DNA of 64,000 nt from an uncultured Erythrobacter sp. (GTDB lineage Bacteria > Pseudomonadota > Alphaproteobacteria > Sphingomonadales > Sphingomonadaceae), in assembly GCA_947502815.1 (NCBI GenBank), contig CANNBH010000001.1, positions 2,948,818-3,012,817 on the forward strand, given 5' to 3'. The number at the start of each line of letters is the position of its first letter. Position 1 is the stretch's first letter. This document shows, in pieces, positions 38,593-48,332 of this stretch. Under the pieces are notes generated by a model, which had not been told where the DNA came from, did no database searches, and worked only from the letters and a program-made list of their open reading frames with translations. Position numbers and translations under genes: made by a program.

Positions 38593-41367
38593 ATGACTGA
38601 CTGGAGCCAGCCCAGTCGGCGCGTTCCCCGTCAACGGGCGATCTTTGACCGGCGCGAAATATCAACCGCGATCGGTGCGCTGGCCGAAGAACACGGTGAG
38701 ACCGCACGCCCGGAAATCCTGAAAGCGCTGCAAGGCGCGATTGAACAGGGCCGGACGGAGCTCGAACAGAGGCTGACCGAAAAGCCATCGGCAGGGCATG
38801 AATTAACGCTGGGCTATGCGTTTCTGACCGATCAATTGATCCGCGTGATCCACGATTACGTGACCGCCCATGTCTTTCCTGCTCGCAATCGCACCAAGGC
38901 CGAACGGCTCGCGATCCTTGCAGTCGGCGGTTATGGCCGAGCCGAAATGGCGCCTCATTCGGATGTCGATATCGCCTTTATCACACCGATGAAACGCTCT
39001 CCTTGGTGCGAGCAAGTCATCGAGGCGATGCTTTATATGATGTGGGATTTGGGCCTTAAGGTCGGGCATTCCAGCCGCACCATCGCCGATACAATGCGGA
39101 TGGCGAAAGAAGATTTGACCATCCGCACCGCCTTGCTCGAAAGTCGGATCGTTTGGGGCGACCAAGATGTTTACGACGAATTGCGCGGCCGGTTTTGGGC
39201 CGAGGTCGTCAACGGCAATGAACGAAAATTCCTCACCCAAAAATTGGAAGAGCGCAATCAACGCCACACCCGCATGGGCAACAGCCGATATGTGGTGGAA
39301 CCCAATGTAAAAGAGGGCAAGGGCGGCCTGCGCGATCTGCAAACGCTGTACTGGATTGGCAAATTCATGCACCGCGCGGAAACCGCTGCGCAATTGGTGG
39401 ACATGGGCCTGTTTACACCGGCCGAATATCGCAGCTTTCGGCGGGCCGAGGGGTTCCTGCTTGCGGTTCGTTCACACATGCATGTGATCACCAACCGGGC
39501 CGAAGACCGGCTAACCTTTGACCTGCAACGCCAAGTGGCAGAGCGGATGAATTTCGCCGACCGACCCGGAAAAAGCGCGGTTGAGCGCTTCATGCAATAT
39601 TACTTTATGCAGGCCAAACGGGTTGGGAGCCTGACAGGCGTGTTCCTGTCGCACTTAGACGATGAATTCGCCAAGAAGCGCGCGCGCAGTGGCTTTTTCG
39701 CCGGTTGGTCCGCCAAACCGCGCACTTTGAAAGGCTATGTTGTCACTGGGGGCCGGATCAAAGCCCCTCGCGACAAATGGTTTGCCGACGACCCGGTGCG
39801 TTTGATTGAACTGTTTCAGCTGGCCGAAGCCGAAGGCCTGGAAATCCACCCGGAGACAATGCGTCAGGCGGGCCGGGATACCAAGCTGATCAACAAATCG
39901 GTGCGCAAAGACCCGCGTGCGAACGCGCTTTTCCTAGATCTTCTCGGCGGGCGCAACGATCCTGAAACCGCGCTGCGTTGGATGAATGAGGCGGGCGTGT
40001 TTGGCCGCTTTGTGCCCGATTTTGGCCGGGTCAATGCGCAGATGCAATTCGACATGTATCATCACTACACTGTCGATGAACACACGATCCGCGCCATCGG
40101 GCTGCTCAGCCAGATTGAGCGCGGCTTGCTCGAAGATGATCACCCGCGCGCGACCAAACAAATCCACCGGGTCGCCTCCCGCCGGGCGCTGTATGTGGCG
40201 GTGCTGCTGCATGATATTGCCAAAGGTCGCGGCGGAGATCACTCGGTCTTGGGCGCGGATGTGGCGAAACGGCTGTGCCCGCGATTTGGTTTGGATGCGA
40301 AGGAAACCGCCTTGGTCCAATGGCTGGTCCTGCAACACCTTTTGATGAGTTCCACAGCGCAGAAACGCGACCTCACCGATCCTAAAACGATCGAAGATTT
40401 CGTCGGCGAAGTGAAATCGGTCGACCGGCTGCGCAATCTGGCAATCTTAACGGCGGTCGATATTCGCGCGGTCGGGCCGGGGACATGGAACAGTTGGAAG
40501 GGGCAATTGCTAGGCGAGCTGTATGACGCAGCGCAGGAACGCCTGCGATTGGGCCACAAACGCAATGGGCGCCGGGCGCAAGTCGATGCGAAGAAGGCGA
40601 TTGTCGCCACTCAGCTTGGCGACAAGGCTGCCTTGACCGAAGACATCGGCGGTTTGTTGGGCGATGCCTATTGGATCGCTGAACCCGAAGACATCATCGC
40701 CAAAAACCTTGTCCAATATGCCGAGGCACGGCGAATTGAAGAAGATCTTTCGATCCATTGCGAAGTGGACGAAGAGCGCGGCGCCACACTGGTCAGCGTG
40801 ATTGCCGCCGACCATCCCGGCCTGTTTTACCGGATCGCCGGTGGCATTCATCTGGCCGGAGCGAACATCATCGATGCTCGCATCCACACCGCTGCAAACG
40901 GCTATGCCATCGACAATTTCCTGGTTCAGGACTTGAATGATCAACCCTTGCGCGATCAAAGCCAGCTTGCCCGCCTAAAGAAGGGCATCGCAGACGCGTT
41001 GCTCGCCAATGTTGAATTGGTGCCGAAACTGGCCGCCCGGCCGCTTTCGCATTCGCGCGCCAAGGCTTTCACCGTCGCACCCAGCGTGAATTTCGACAAT
41101 GCGGCATCAAACCATTTCACCGTGATCGAAGTGACCGCACGCGACCGCCCAGCGTTGCTGAACCGCTTGGCGCATGCATTGTATAAGGCGAATTTGATCG
41201 TCCAATCGGCGCATATCACTGCCTATGGCGAAACGGCGGGAGACACATTCTATGTCACCGACCTTACAGGGGCCAAGGTCACCACGCCTCAGCGACTGGC
41301 TGAAATTGAAGCCAATTTGCTCGCCGCAGCCAGCGACAAACGCCAAAGAGAGCATGAGAACGCTTAG
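38593..41367 (+). CDS. glnD: PII uridylyltransferase/uridylyl-removing enzyme
   Basis: GlnD senses glutamine and uridylylates or de-uridylylates the PII proteins GlnB/GlnK, controlling nitrogen assimilation. The 924-residue protein has an N-terminal nucleotidyltransferase with GGYGRAEMAPHSDVD near 111-125 and a helical linker. The HD hydrolase domain has VLLHDIAKGRGGDHS near 535. Two C-terminal ACT domains follow (about 735-805 and 845-915), starting VSVIAADHPGLFYRIA and VIEVTARDRPALLNRL. All four domains are intact. The ATG at 38593 follows GGAGA. Confidence 0.96.
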   Translation: MTDWSQPSRRVPRQRAIFDRREISTAIGALAEEHGETARPEILKALQGAIEQGRTELEQRLTEKPSAGHELTLGYAFLTDQLIRVIHDYVTAHVFPARNRTKAERLAILAVGGYGRAEMAPHSDVDIAFITPMKRSPWCEQVIEAMLYMMWDLGLKVGHSSRTIADTMRMAKEDLTIRTALLESRIVWGDQDVYDELRGRFWAEVVNGNERKFLTQKLEERNQRHTRMGNSRYVVEPNVKEGKGGLRDLQTLYWIGKFMHRAETAAQLVDMGLFTPAEYRSFRRAEGFLLAVRSHMHVITNRAEDRLTFDLQRQVAERMNFADRPGKSAVERFMQYYFMQAKRVGSLTGVFLSHLDDEFAKKRARSGFFAGWSAKPRTLKGYVVTGGRIKAPRDKWFADDPVRLIELFQLAEAEGLEIHPETMRQAGRDTKLINKSVRKDPRANALFLDLLGGRNDPETALRWMNEAGVFGRFVPDFGRVNAQMQFDMYHHYTVDEHTIRAIGLLSQIERGLLEDDHPRATKQIHRVASRRALYVAVLLHDIAKGRGGDHSVLGADVAKRLCPRFGLDAKETALVQWLVLQHLLMSSTAQKRDLTDPKTIEDFVGEVKSVDRLRNLAILTAVDIRAVGPGTWNSWKGQLLGELYDAAQERLRLGHKRNGRRAQVDAKKAIVATQLGDKAALTEDIGGLLGDAYWIAEPEDIIAKNLVQYAEARRIEEDLSIHCEVDEERGATLVSVIAADHPGLFYRIAGGIHLAGANIIDARIHTAANGYAIDNFLVQDLNDQPLRDQSQLARLKKGIADALLANVELVPKLAARPLSHSRAKAFTVAPSVNFDNAASNHFTVIEVTARDRPALLNRLAHALYKANLIVQSAHITAYGETAGDTFYVTDLTGAKVTTPQRLAEIEANLLAAASDKRQREHENA

Positions 41368-41502
41368 GTCGGCGCAGAGAAGGGCGGCGCCTTCGCGCGT
41401 CAAAAGGCATGCACTGTTCGACCAACGTCAAGCAGAATAGGTTGCATTCGCGTGACTCAAATGTCATTGGCCTGCTCCCTTACGTCAGGAGAGACAAAAC
41501 AT

Positions 41503-43815
41503 ATGAATATCCCCGCCCCCTCGCGGTCTTTCGCAGCCCTTCTTTTGTGTTCATGCGCAGCAACCCCCTTTGCCGCTCACGCACAAGATGCCGCCACACC
41601 GGCACCTGAGGCAGAAGAAGAGCGCACAAGCACGCTCGACACAATCGGCAACATCATTGTGACCGGTACCAAGACTCAAAACCCTGAAGACGTGCAGGAC
41701 GTGCCTTTGGCCATCACAGCCTTCAACGCTGAAACGCTTGAAGCGCTCAAAGTGCGCGACGTCCAAGGCCTCACATTCTCCGCACCGAACGTATCGCTCG
41801 ACCAAATCGGCACCAGCCGTGGTCAAGCGAACTTCTCGATCCGCGGGCTCGGCATCAACTCCTCCATTCCTTCTATTGACCCGACCGTCGGCGTGTTCGT
41901 TGATGGCGTGTATCTGGGCACCAATGGCGGCGTAGTGTTCGACCTTTTCGACCTCGACAGCGTTGAAATCCTGCGCGGTCCGCAAGGCGTGTTGTTCGGC
42001 CGCAACGTCACCGGCGGCGCGGTTCTAATCAACACCGGCAACCCAACCGAAGAGTTGGAAGGCAAATTCCGTATGGCTGTTGATGGCCCGGTTGATGGCG
42101 GACGCGGCGGCGCAAACTACACCGCCAGCGGCGTGGTCTCTGGCCCGATCATCGAAGACGTGCTGCTGTTTAAAGTCGGCGCCTATTACAACAACGACGA
42201 AGGCTATTTCCAAAACTCCTTCGACGGCTCAAACCACGGCGCGGCCGAAACCTATATCCTTCGCGGCGCATTGGAAGCGCGTTTGGGCGACCTCACCCTT
42301 ACCGGTAAGATCGACTACTTCGACAGCGAAGGCGACGGCCCAGCGGCGCAAAATCGCGGCAGCTTTGAACGCGACACATTTGATTTCGCGATCGACAACC
42401 GCGGCAGCTACGCCAACGAAACGATCAACGCGTCGTTGACCGCAGAATGGGACATTGGTCCGGGTACTTTGACCAACATCTTTGGCTATCGCGAATACAG
42501 CGCAACGACCGATGCCGACATCGATGCAACGGCATTGTTCCTGTTCCACTCAAGCACGGAAACAGAGCAGGATCAGATTTCAAACGAAATCCGTTACGCG
42601 GTCTCAACCGACAATTTCGATCTGACCTTCGGCGCGTTCTATTTTGATCAGTCGATTGCTTACACTGAAATTCGCGAAATCCCTGTTTCAACGCCGCTGA
42701 CATTCTATGGCGGCGGCCAGCAGGATCACGAAGTTCTGGGTGCATTTGCCAGCGGCCAATTCTATGTCACGGATGCCCTTTCGGTCATCGGCGGCATCCG
42801 CTGGAGCCAAGAGACCAAGGACGCAAGCGTCACATATGTGCGTCCGCGCGCTGAATGTTCTGTGGTTCAGGGCACCTGCCCAACCACCGGCGTGAATTCG
42901 TTTATCCCAACAGAGAACAACGGTTTCAACGACAGCGTCCGGTTCCGCAATATCTCGCCGAAATTGGGCCTGCAATATGAGTTCAATGACAGCCAGGTCT
43001 ACGCGCACTGGACTCGCGGGTTCCGTTCGGGCGGCTACAATTTCCGCATCACCAATGCGAACGCATTTGAAGCGATTGCCAATGGTCCGGGCGGCTCGCT
43101 CTCCTTTGGCGAAGAGCAAGTCGACAACTACGAGATTGGCGGCAAGTTCGAAACAGCTGACGGATCGCTCACTCTAAACGTTGCTGCCTATATCACCACG
43201 ATTGAGGACATGCAGCGCGAAGTGAACCAGTCGGACCCGGTATCGGGCGTGGCCCAGTCGATCTTCAACACTGCGGATGCGACCATCACAGGCGTCGAAG
43301 CAGAAGCGCGGATGCGGCTTTCCGACAGCCTGATCGTGACGGCCAACGTGGGTCTGATCGATGCCGAATATGACGAAATCCTGTTCGACATTTCCGGCGA
43401 CGGCGTGATCGATCAAACCGACCTTGATCTGCGCTTGCCGCGGGTTCCAGAGGTTACGTTCGGCTTTGGCTTCATCCACGAATTGTTCATTGGTGACAGC
43501 GAAATCTTGACCCGCGTGAACTATCAGTACCGCGATGAATTCGCTTACACCGACAACAACCTTGGCTTTGTTCAGGACATCTCGAACCTCGAGGCAAACA
43601 TCACTTGGGTAACACCAATGGATGGCCTGTCGTTCTCAATCTATGGCCGCAATCTGTTTGACGAAGTGCAAGTTGGCGGGGACACACAGATCCCGTTTGG
43701 CGGCGCTCTTTCGAACGGCATCAGCCGTCCATTCGACAGCGCACCAGCAGCAGGGACATTCTCGCCTCTGTCTAAGGGCCGTCAGCTGGGTGTTGAGGCT
43801 CTGTTTGAGTTCTAA
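41503..43815 (+). CDS. TonB-dependent outer-membrane receptor
   Basis: This 770-residue outer-membrane receptor imports a ligand using TonB energy. The signal peptide spans about 1-31 (ending FAAHAQ). A plug domain follows, with DTIGNIIVTGTKTQNPEDVQD and the later RGPQGVLFGRNVTGGAV block. The 22-strand barrel region ends in a terminal phenylalanine (GVEALFEF), the signal for barrel insertion. ATG 41503 follows CAGGAGAGA. The substrate is unknown; no siderophore, sugar or vitamin genes are adjacent. A strong terminator follows. Many sphingomonads have dozens of such receptors. Confidence 0.93.
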   Translation: MNIPAPSRSFAALLLCSCAATPFAAHAQDAATPAPEAEEERTSTLDTIGNIIVTGTKTQNPEDVQDVPLAITAFNAETLEALKVRDVQGLTFSAPNVSLDQIGTSRGQANFSIRGLGINSSIPSIDPTVGVFVDGVYLGTNGGVVFDLFDLDSVEILRGPQGVLFGRNVTGGAVLINTGNPTEELEGKFRMAVDGPVDGGRGGANYTASGVVSGPIIEDVLLFKVGAYYNNDEGYFQNSFDGSNHGAAETYILRGALEARLGDLTLTGKIDYFDSEGDGPAAQNRGSFERDTFDFAIDNRGSYANETINASLTAEWDIGPGTLTNIFGYREYSATTDADIDATALFLFHSSTETEQDQISNEIRYAVSTDNFDLTFGAFYFDQSIAYTEIREIPVSTPLTFYGGGQQDHEVLGAFASGQFYVTDALSVIGGIRWSQETKDASVTYVRPRAECSVVQGTCPTTGVNSFIPTENNGFNDSVRFRNISPKLGLQYEFNDSQVYAHWTRGFRSGGYNFRITNANAFEAIANGPGGSLSFGEEQVDNYEIGGKFETADGSLTLNVAAYITTIEDMQREVNQSDPVSGVAQSIFNTADATITGVEAEARMRLSDSLIVTANVGLIDAEYDEILFDISGDGVIDQTDLDLRLPRVPEVTFGFGFIHELFIGDSEILTRVNYQYRDEFAYTDNNLGFVQDISNLEANITWVTPMDGLSFSIYGRNLFDEVQVGGDTQIPFGGALSNGISRPFDSAPAAGTFSPLSKGRQLGVEALFEF

Positions 43816-43840
43816 GCCGGCACAGCCGTATCGAATTAAG

Positions 43841-43874
43841 AAAGGGGCGCTCCGCATGGGGCGCCCCTTTTATT
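43841..43874. terminator. Strong hairpin terminator
   Basis: AAAGGGGCGC (43841-43850) pairs perfectly with GCGCCCCTTT (43861-43870) around a ten-base loop, followed by TATTTT. It ends the TonB receptor transcript. Its left side, A-rich on the other strand, can also serve the minus-strand gene whose stop lies at 43870. Confidence 0.88.
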
Positions 43875-44328
43875 TTGCCGCAAGCAAAAGCAAGGCGATC
43901 CGGCTTTGATCAAACCCCATAAAGCCCCACTCCACTGCGCCGCCCGCAATTGGGTTCCACAATCCGTCGTATCGATTGGAGACGATGGTGCAGCGGCTGG
44001 CATCAAACAGCGCCAAGAAATCGCGGGCGCAGCGATCCGCGATTGAGCGGTCAAGCCACGGCGTGCTGGGGTTTGAGAGGTCGTGAGAGAGCGCCTTCGT
44101 CATCTCGCCCAAGGCAGACCGTGTGTCTCCCACCTCCCCTTGCGCATCGAGCAATTCCCAATTGAAGCCTATCGGCGTCAATCCAAGCGATTGGGCAAAA
44201 GCATCGGCGATAGCGGAATGGGTGAAAGCGTCGTGCGGAGGCGCGCCATGCCGAAACAACACCAACGCGCCGTCTGACAAAAGATCACACCACGCAGCGG
44301 CGAAATCATCGGGCCTTGCCAGCGTCAT
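43870..44328 (-). CDS. Unknown 152-residue soluble protein coupled to yggS
   Basis: I do not recognise the family. The protein has no signal peptide or membrane span. It begins MTLARPDDFAAAWCDLLSDGALVLFRHG and contains two cysteines (Cys in AAWCDLL and in ADRCARDF) and a conserved-looking WELLDAQGEVGD. Its ATG overlaps the stop of yggS by four bases (ATGA), so it is coupled to it, and the pair probably forms a two-gene unit ending at the shared terminator. Function cannot be stated. Confidence 0.68.
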   Translation of the reverse strand: MTLARPDDFAAAWCDLLSDGALVLFRHGAPPHDAFTHSAIADAFAQSLGLTPIGFNWELLDAQGEVGDTRSALGEMTKALSHDLSNPSTPWLDRSIADRCARDFLALFDASRCTIVSNRYDGLWNPIAGGAVEWGFMGFDQSRIALLLLAAK

Positions 44329-44987
44329 CCTCGCGCGCCGAACAAGGCGGTGCCGACCCGGACATGGGTCGCACCCAATTGCACAGCGGTCTCATAATCG
44401 CCGCTCATGCCCATCGACAGGCCCGAAACGCCATTGTCAGCCGCCAGTTTTGCAAGGAATGCAAAGAACGGCGCTGCCTCTGTGTCCGAAGGCGGCAAGC
44501 ACATCAGCCCGGCGATCGGCACGTCCGCTGCGCGAACTTTCTCCAAGAATGCGGGCAGGTCGGCAATCGGACAGCCGCCCTTTTGATCTTCATCGCCGAT
44601 GTTCACTTGAATGAAGCACGGAACACGGCGGCCTGATTTGTCCATCGCTTTGGCGAGCGCTTTCAACAGGCTCTCCCGGTCAAGCGAGTGGATCACATCG
44701 AACAATTGGACGGCCTCTTCCGCCTTGTTTGATTGCAGTTGGCCGATCAGGTGAAGCCGAACATCGGAAAATTGCTCGCGCAGCTTCGGCCATTTGGTCA
44801 GGGCCTCTTGGACCCGGTTCTCGCCAAAGGCACGGTGCCCGGCCTCCAATACTGGCTCTATCCGTTCAATAGGATGCGTTTTGCTCACCGCGATCAGAGT
44901 CACATCCTCCGGCTTGCGCCGCGCTGGTTTGCACATGCGGGCGATGTTGGATTGGACGGTTTCGAGACGGGAGGCTGCACTTTCCAT
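44325..44987 (-). CDS. YggS/PLPBP family pyridoxal-phosphate homeostasis protein
   Basis: This 220-residue TIM-barrel protein binds pyridoxal 5'-phosphate on Lys36 (IAVSKTHP) and helps keep free PLP and amino-acid pools in balance. Family signatures are HLIGQLQSNKAEEAVQLFDVIHSLD near 80-105, QVNIGDEDQKGG near 128-139, and SMGMSGDYETAVQLGATHVRVGTALFG near the end. The length is normal. Its ATG lies within a CATG palindrome shared with the first possible start of the divergent thiamine-phosphate-synthase-like gene. Confidence 0.93.
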   Translation of the reverse strand: MESAASRLETVQSNIARMCKPARRKPEDVTLIAVSKTHPIERIEPVLEAGHRAFGENRVQEALTKWPKLREQFSDVRLHLIGQLQSNKAEEAVQLFDVIHSLDRESLLKALAKAMDKSGRRVPCFIQVNIGDEDQKGGCPIADLPAFLEKVRAADVPIAGLMCLPPSDTEAAPFFAFLAKLAADNGVSGLSMGMSGDYETAVQLGATHVRVGTALFGARG

Positions 44988-45009
44988 GGGCCCGCGCTAT
45001 AGCGGTCGC

Positions 45010-45558
45010 GTGCGATATTCAATCACCCTTCCCGATCAATGGCTGATCTCTGATGCGCGCAATGATGCCGGTTTGGAGCGCGCGCTGAGCCGATTGCCGC
45101 GCGGCAGCGGATTTATCTATCGTCACTATCACCTCGATGATCCGTATCGTTGGGCTCGGTTTCGTGTTTTGCGCCGTGTGGCGCGGGGTTGCGGTCACGC
45201 TGTTATCCTCGCGGACAGCGCTCTTACCGCGGCAGAATGGGGCGCGGACGGCATTTACGGGCACCCCCGCTCGCTGTGTCCTCGTCGATCGGGCATGCTG
45301 CATTTGGCCACCGCGCATGATCTGCAAGAGATAGGATTGGCGAACGCCTTGGGCGCAGATGCTGTGTTGCTTTCTCCCGTATTCCCAACACGTTCGCATC
45401 CGGGCGGCGCAGCCTTAGGGGCGGCGCGGTTTCGTTTGTTGGCGCGCCATTCGCACGCTCCGGTGATTGCGCTGGGCGGTATGAATGCGGTGAATGCCCG
45501 CGCATTGCAGTGGCAACGCTGGGCGGCGATTGATGGGCTTTCGTCTCAGATTCCTTGA
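45010..45558 (+). CDS. ThiE/TenI-like thiamine phosphate synthase domain protein
   Basis: This 182-residue TIM-barrel protein resembles thiamine phosphate synthase/TenI. Features are DARNDAGLERALSRLPRGSGFIYR, a central HLATAHDLQEIGLANALGADAVLLSPVFPT, and APVIALGGMNAVNA near the C-terminus, the phosphate-binding end. It is diverged from ThiE; some catalytic residues cannot be assigned, so it may be a TenI-type paralogue. The GTG at 45010 (MRYSITLPDQWLISD) is preferred over an ATG at 44986 that coincides with the yggS start on the other strand. Confidence 0.72.
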   Translation: MRYSITLPDQWLISDARNDAGLERALSRLPRGSGFIYRHYHLDDPYRWARFRVLRRVARGCGHAVILADSALTAAEWGADGIYGHPRSLCPRRSGMLHLATAHDLQEIGLANALGADAVLLSPVFPTRSHPGGAALGAARFRLLARHSHAPVIALGGMNAVNARALQWQRWAAIDGLSSQIP

Positions 45559-45606
45559 CCCGAGTCCTCAGAGGATTCATGGTGTGTTCTATCTTAGGAG
45601 CACCCA

Positions 45607-48033
45607 ATGGCGACCCGCGCTATGAGCAATAGAAATTCCACTGCAGATTGGCGCATCGGCCTTCGCCGCAGCATGCGCCGCGTGGCGCAAATGACAGGCG
45701 CAGGCGTGTTGATTGCCGCAATGGTCTTTCTCGCGCTGTCTCTGGCTAGCTACACCCAAACGGACCCCAGCGCCTCCACCGCTGCAGCGCCCGACCAAAT
45801 CGCCAATTGGATGGGCAGTTGGGGCGCATGGGCCGCCGATAGAGTGCTGTTCGCATTCGGTCTGCCCAGCATTTTGCTCCTCCCTCTTTTGTACATTTCG
45901 GCGCGCAAATTGTGGCGCGCGGTAGAGATGGACAGCGGCGATGGCTCCGATGTTTATGAAGGCGAAACAACGCGCTGGTGGATACCCACTGGATTGCTGC
46001 TGATTGCGATTGTTTTGCTGGGCACGGTGCTTTCGCTCGCCTTTAGCGGGTCTGGCGGGACATTGCCGGCGCAATTGGGCGGCGTTGCAGGATTGCTGGG
46101 CGGCGGCGCGATCGAAGCGGTCGCAACCCGATTTGGCGGCGATGCATCGGGCTGGATCATTTTGGCGCTCGCGTTTGTATGCCTGGCCGGGGGAACGGCA
46201 TTGCTGACGCGGGTGTTCGCGATTGATTGGCGCGTGCTGCTCACTTTGCCCAACTTTATCCGCGAAAGCAGGATTGGCGGGGCGATTTTGTCACGGCTTC
46301 CCTTTGTGGGAACGCGCGATGCCCAGCTGACCTTTGTGCAGGATGACAGCATCGAAGCGCCCACGACAAAAACCGACGGTAAAGCGAAGCGCAAACCCAA
46401 GATTGTGGCCGAACCCGCCGCAGAACCCACTCCGCGCCGCGCCCCGGAAATCAGCGATCCCTCCGCGCCGCCCAAACGCGCAGAACCCGCCAAAAAGAAC
46501 CAGCGCGACATGTTTGCGACGTTCGAATTGCCCAGTCTCGACCTGCTGGCCGATCCGCCTGAGGACACCGGGCCAAAGCTTGATAAGCTCGCGCTGGAAC
46601 GCAATGCGCGGCTGCTCGAGAACGTCCTCGACGATTTCAACGTGAAAGGCGAAATTACCGCCGTCCGCACCGGGCCGGTTGTGACCATGTACGAATTGGA
46701 GCCAGCACCGGGCATCAAAGCCAGCCGCGTCGTTGGCCTAGCCGAAGACATCGCGCGCAATATGTCCGCCATCAGCGCGCGCGTCTCCCCCATTCCGGGT
46801 AAGACGGTGATGGGGATCGAATTGCCCAACACCGACCGCCAAATGGTGATGCTGCGCGAACTGGCCGCCTGCGCCGCCTTTGCCGAAGCGAAAGGCAATC
46901 TGCCGATCATTCTGGGCAAAGATATTGCAGGCGAACCAATCATCGCGGACCTTGCCGCCATGCCTCACCTGCTGGTCGCAGGGACCACCGGTTCGGGTAA
47001 GTCGGTTGGGCTGAACTGCATCATCTTGTCGCTGCTTTATCACTTCACACCGGCGGAGTGCCGGATGATCCTGATCGATCCAAAGGTGCTCGAACTCGCC
47101 AGTTACGATGACATTCCACACCTGCTTTCCCCCGTGGTGACAGAGCCGCACAAAAGCGTGCGCGCCTTGAAATGGGCGGTTGAGGAAATGGAGCGGCGTT
47201 ACCGGATGATGAGCAGCATCAATTCGCGCAACATCAACAGCTTCAACGACAAGGTGAAGGCCGCAATCGCCAAAGGCAAACCGCTGGGCCGGCGCGTTCA
47301 AACTGGTTTCGACCCAGATTCGGGCGAGCAATTGTACGAAGAAGAACAGTTGGATTACGAGCCGCTGCCGCAGATTGTTCTGATCGTGGACGAATTGGCC
47401 GATTTGATGGTCACCGTCGGCAAAGAGATTGAGGTGCTGATCCAGCGTCTTAGCCAAAAATCGCGCGCCGCCGGCATCCATCTGATTATGGCCACACAGC
47501 GCCCATCGGTCGATGTGATCACCGGCGTGATCAAAGCCAACCTACCCACCCGAATCAGCTTTAAAGTGACCAGCCGCATCGACAGCCGCACCATTCTGGG
47601 TGAGCAAGGCGCAGAGCAGCTGCTAGGTAAAGGCGACATGCTCTACAAGCCGAACACCGGCGCGACCGTGCGCGTCCACGGACCGTTTGTGAGCGATGAC
47701 GAAGTTGAAGCGGTGGCCGATTTCTGGCGTGCGCAAGGGTCGCCTGAATATGTCGACGCCGTTACCGAAGAACCCGAAGACGGCGGAGGGTTCAGTTTCG
47801 AAGATGAAATGACCGCCTCTGACAATCCAGACGAGCGCAAATATCGCCAAGCGTGCCAGATCGTGATCGAGAACCAGAAGGCATCTGGTTCATGGCTGCA
47901 GCGGCAAATGGGCGTCGGCTACAACACCGCAGCCAAGTGGATTGAGCGGATGGAGAGCGAAGGGCTTGTAGGTCCTGCCAACCACGTTGGAAGGCGCGAG
48001 ATCTTCCGCGATCAGGACGGCAACCCGATCTAA
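45607..48033 (+). CDS. ftsK: DNA translocase FtsK
   Basis: FtsK pumps the chromosome terminus through the division septum and activates XerCD at dif. The 808-residue protein has N-terminal transmembrane spans (about 30-200) and a short proline- and charge-rich linker (about 250-320). The motor domain has Walker A GTTGSGKSVGLN near 458 and Walker B LIVDELADLMV near 595. The C-terminal gamma winged-helix, YRQACQIVIENQKASGSWLQRQMGVGYNTAA, recognises KOPS. The linker is much shorter than the E. coli one, as is usual in alphaproteobacteria. The ATG follows TTAGGAG. Confidence 0.96.
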   Translation: MATRAMSNRNSTADWRIGLRRSMRRVAQMTGAGVLIAAMVFLALSLASYTQTDPSASTAAAPDQIANWMGSWGAWAADRVLFAFGLPSILLLPLLYISARKLWRAVEMDSGDGSDVYEGETTRWWIPTGLLLIAIVLLGTVLSLAFSGSGGTLPAQLGGVAGLLGGGAIEAVATRFGGDASGWIILALAFVCLAGGTALLTRVFAIDWRVLLTLPNFIRESRIGGAILSRLPFVGTRDAQLTFVQDDSIEAPTTKTDGKAKRKPKIVAEPAAEPTPRRAPEISDPSAPPKRAEPAKKNQRDMFATFELPSLDLLADPPEDTGPKLDKLALERNARLLENVLDDFNVKGEITAVRTGPVVTMYELEPAPGIKASRVVGLAEDIARNMSAISARVSPIPGKTVMGIELPNTDRQMVMLRELAACAAFAEAKGNLPIILGKDIAGEPIIADLAAMPHLLVAGTTGSGKSVGLNCIILSLLYHFTPAECRMILIDPKVLELASYDDIPHLLSPVVTEPHKSVRALKWAVEEMERRYRMMSSINSRNINSFNDKVKAAIAKGKPLGRRVQTGFDPDSGEQLYEEEQLDYEPLPQIVLIVDELADLMVTVGKEIEVLIQRLSQKSRAAGIHLIMATQRPSVDVITGVIKANLPTRISFKVTSRIDSRTILGEQGAEQLLGKGDMLYKPNTGATVRVHGPFVSDDEVEAVADFWRAQGSPEYVDAVTEEPEDGGGFSFEDEMTASDNPDERKYRQACQIVIENQKASGSWLQRQMGVGYNTAAKWIERMESEGLVGPANHVGRREIFRDQDGNPI

Positions 48034-48332
48034 CCCGTCTGAGCGTTCTTCGGCTGCTCCTACCCGCGCTGCCGCAGGCCGACAGCGCCAGTGTCGCGGC
48101 AGAAAACCAAGAAAACCTCAAATATCTGGAACCAGGCGGCTTTGGCCGTCACTATGACGCGCGCATGACGCATGGGCGAAGCGGCCAGCCAACCCGACTG
48201 GAGCGCCTTCGCCTATTTCAGTTGCAAATAAAGCAAGACAATCGCATAAAATGTTGTTTTTACATGATTTTACACCCCTCGCAGACGCGGTTTCTTAAGG
48301 TGCTGGTAAGAACATTTGGCTAGGTAAGCGGT
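48034..48332. other. Intergenic stretch of 299 bases downstream of ftsK
   Basis: It holds a hairpin (CTGCCGC 48069-48075, GACA/TGTC inside, GCGGCAG 48096-48102) that may terminate ftsK, though without a T-run on the plus strand. An AT-rich stretch near 48222-48265 probably holds the promoter of the GGDEF gene. One plus-strand frame is open through the region but has no acceptable start, so it is not called. Confidence 0.5.

Noticed and set aside
48034..48332. Open plus-strand frame after ftsK (with the words NLKYLEPGGFGRHYD)
   Set aside because: The frame is open for about 95 codons, but no ATG, GTG or TTG start with a ribosome-binding site exists before the middle of it, and it contains a hairpin. 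It may be remnant or leader sequence.
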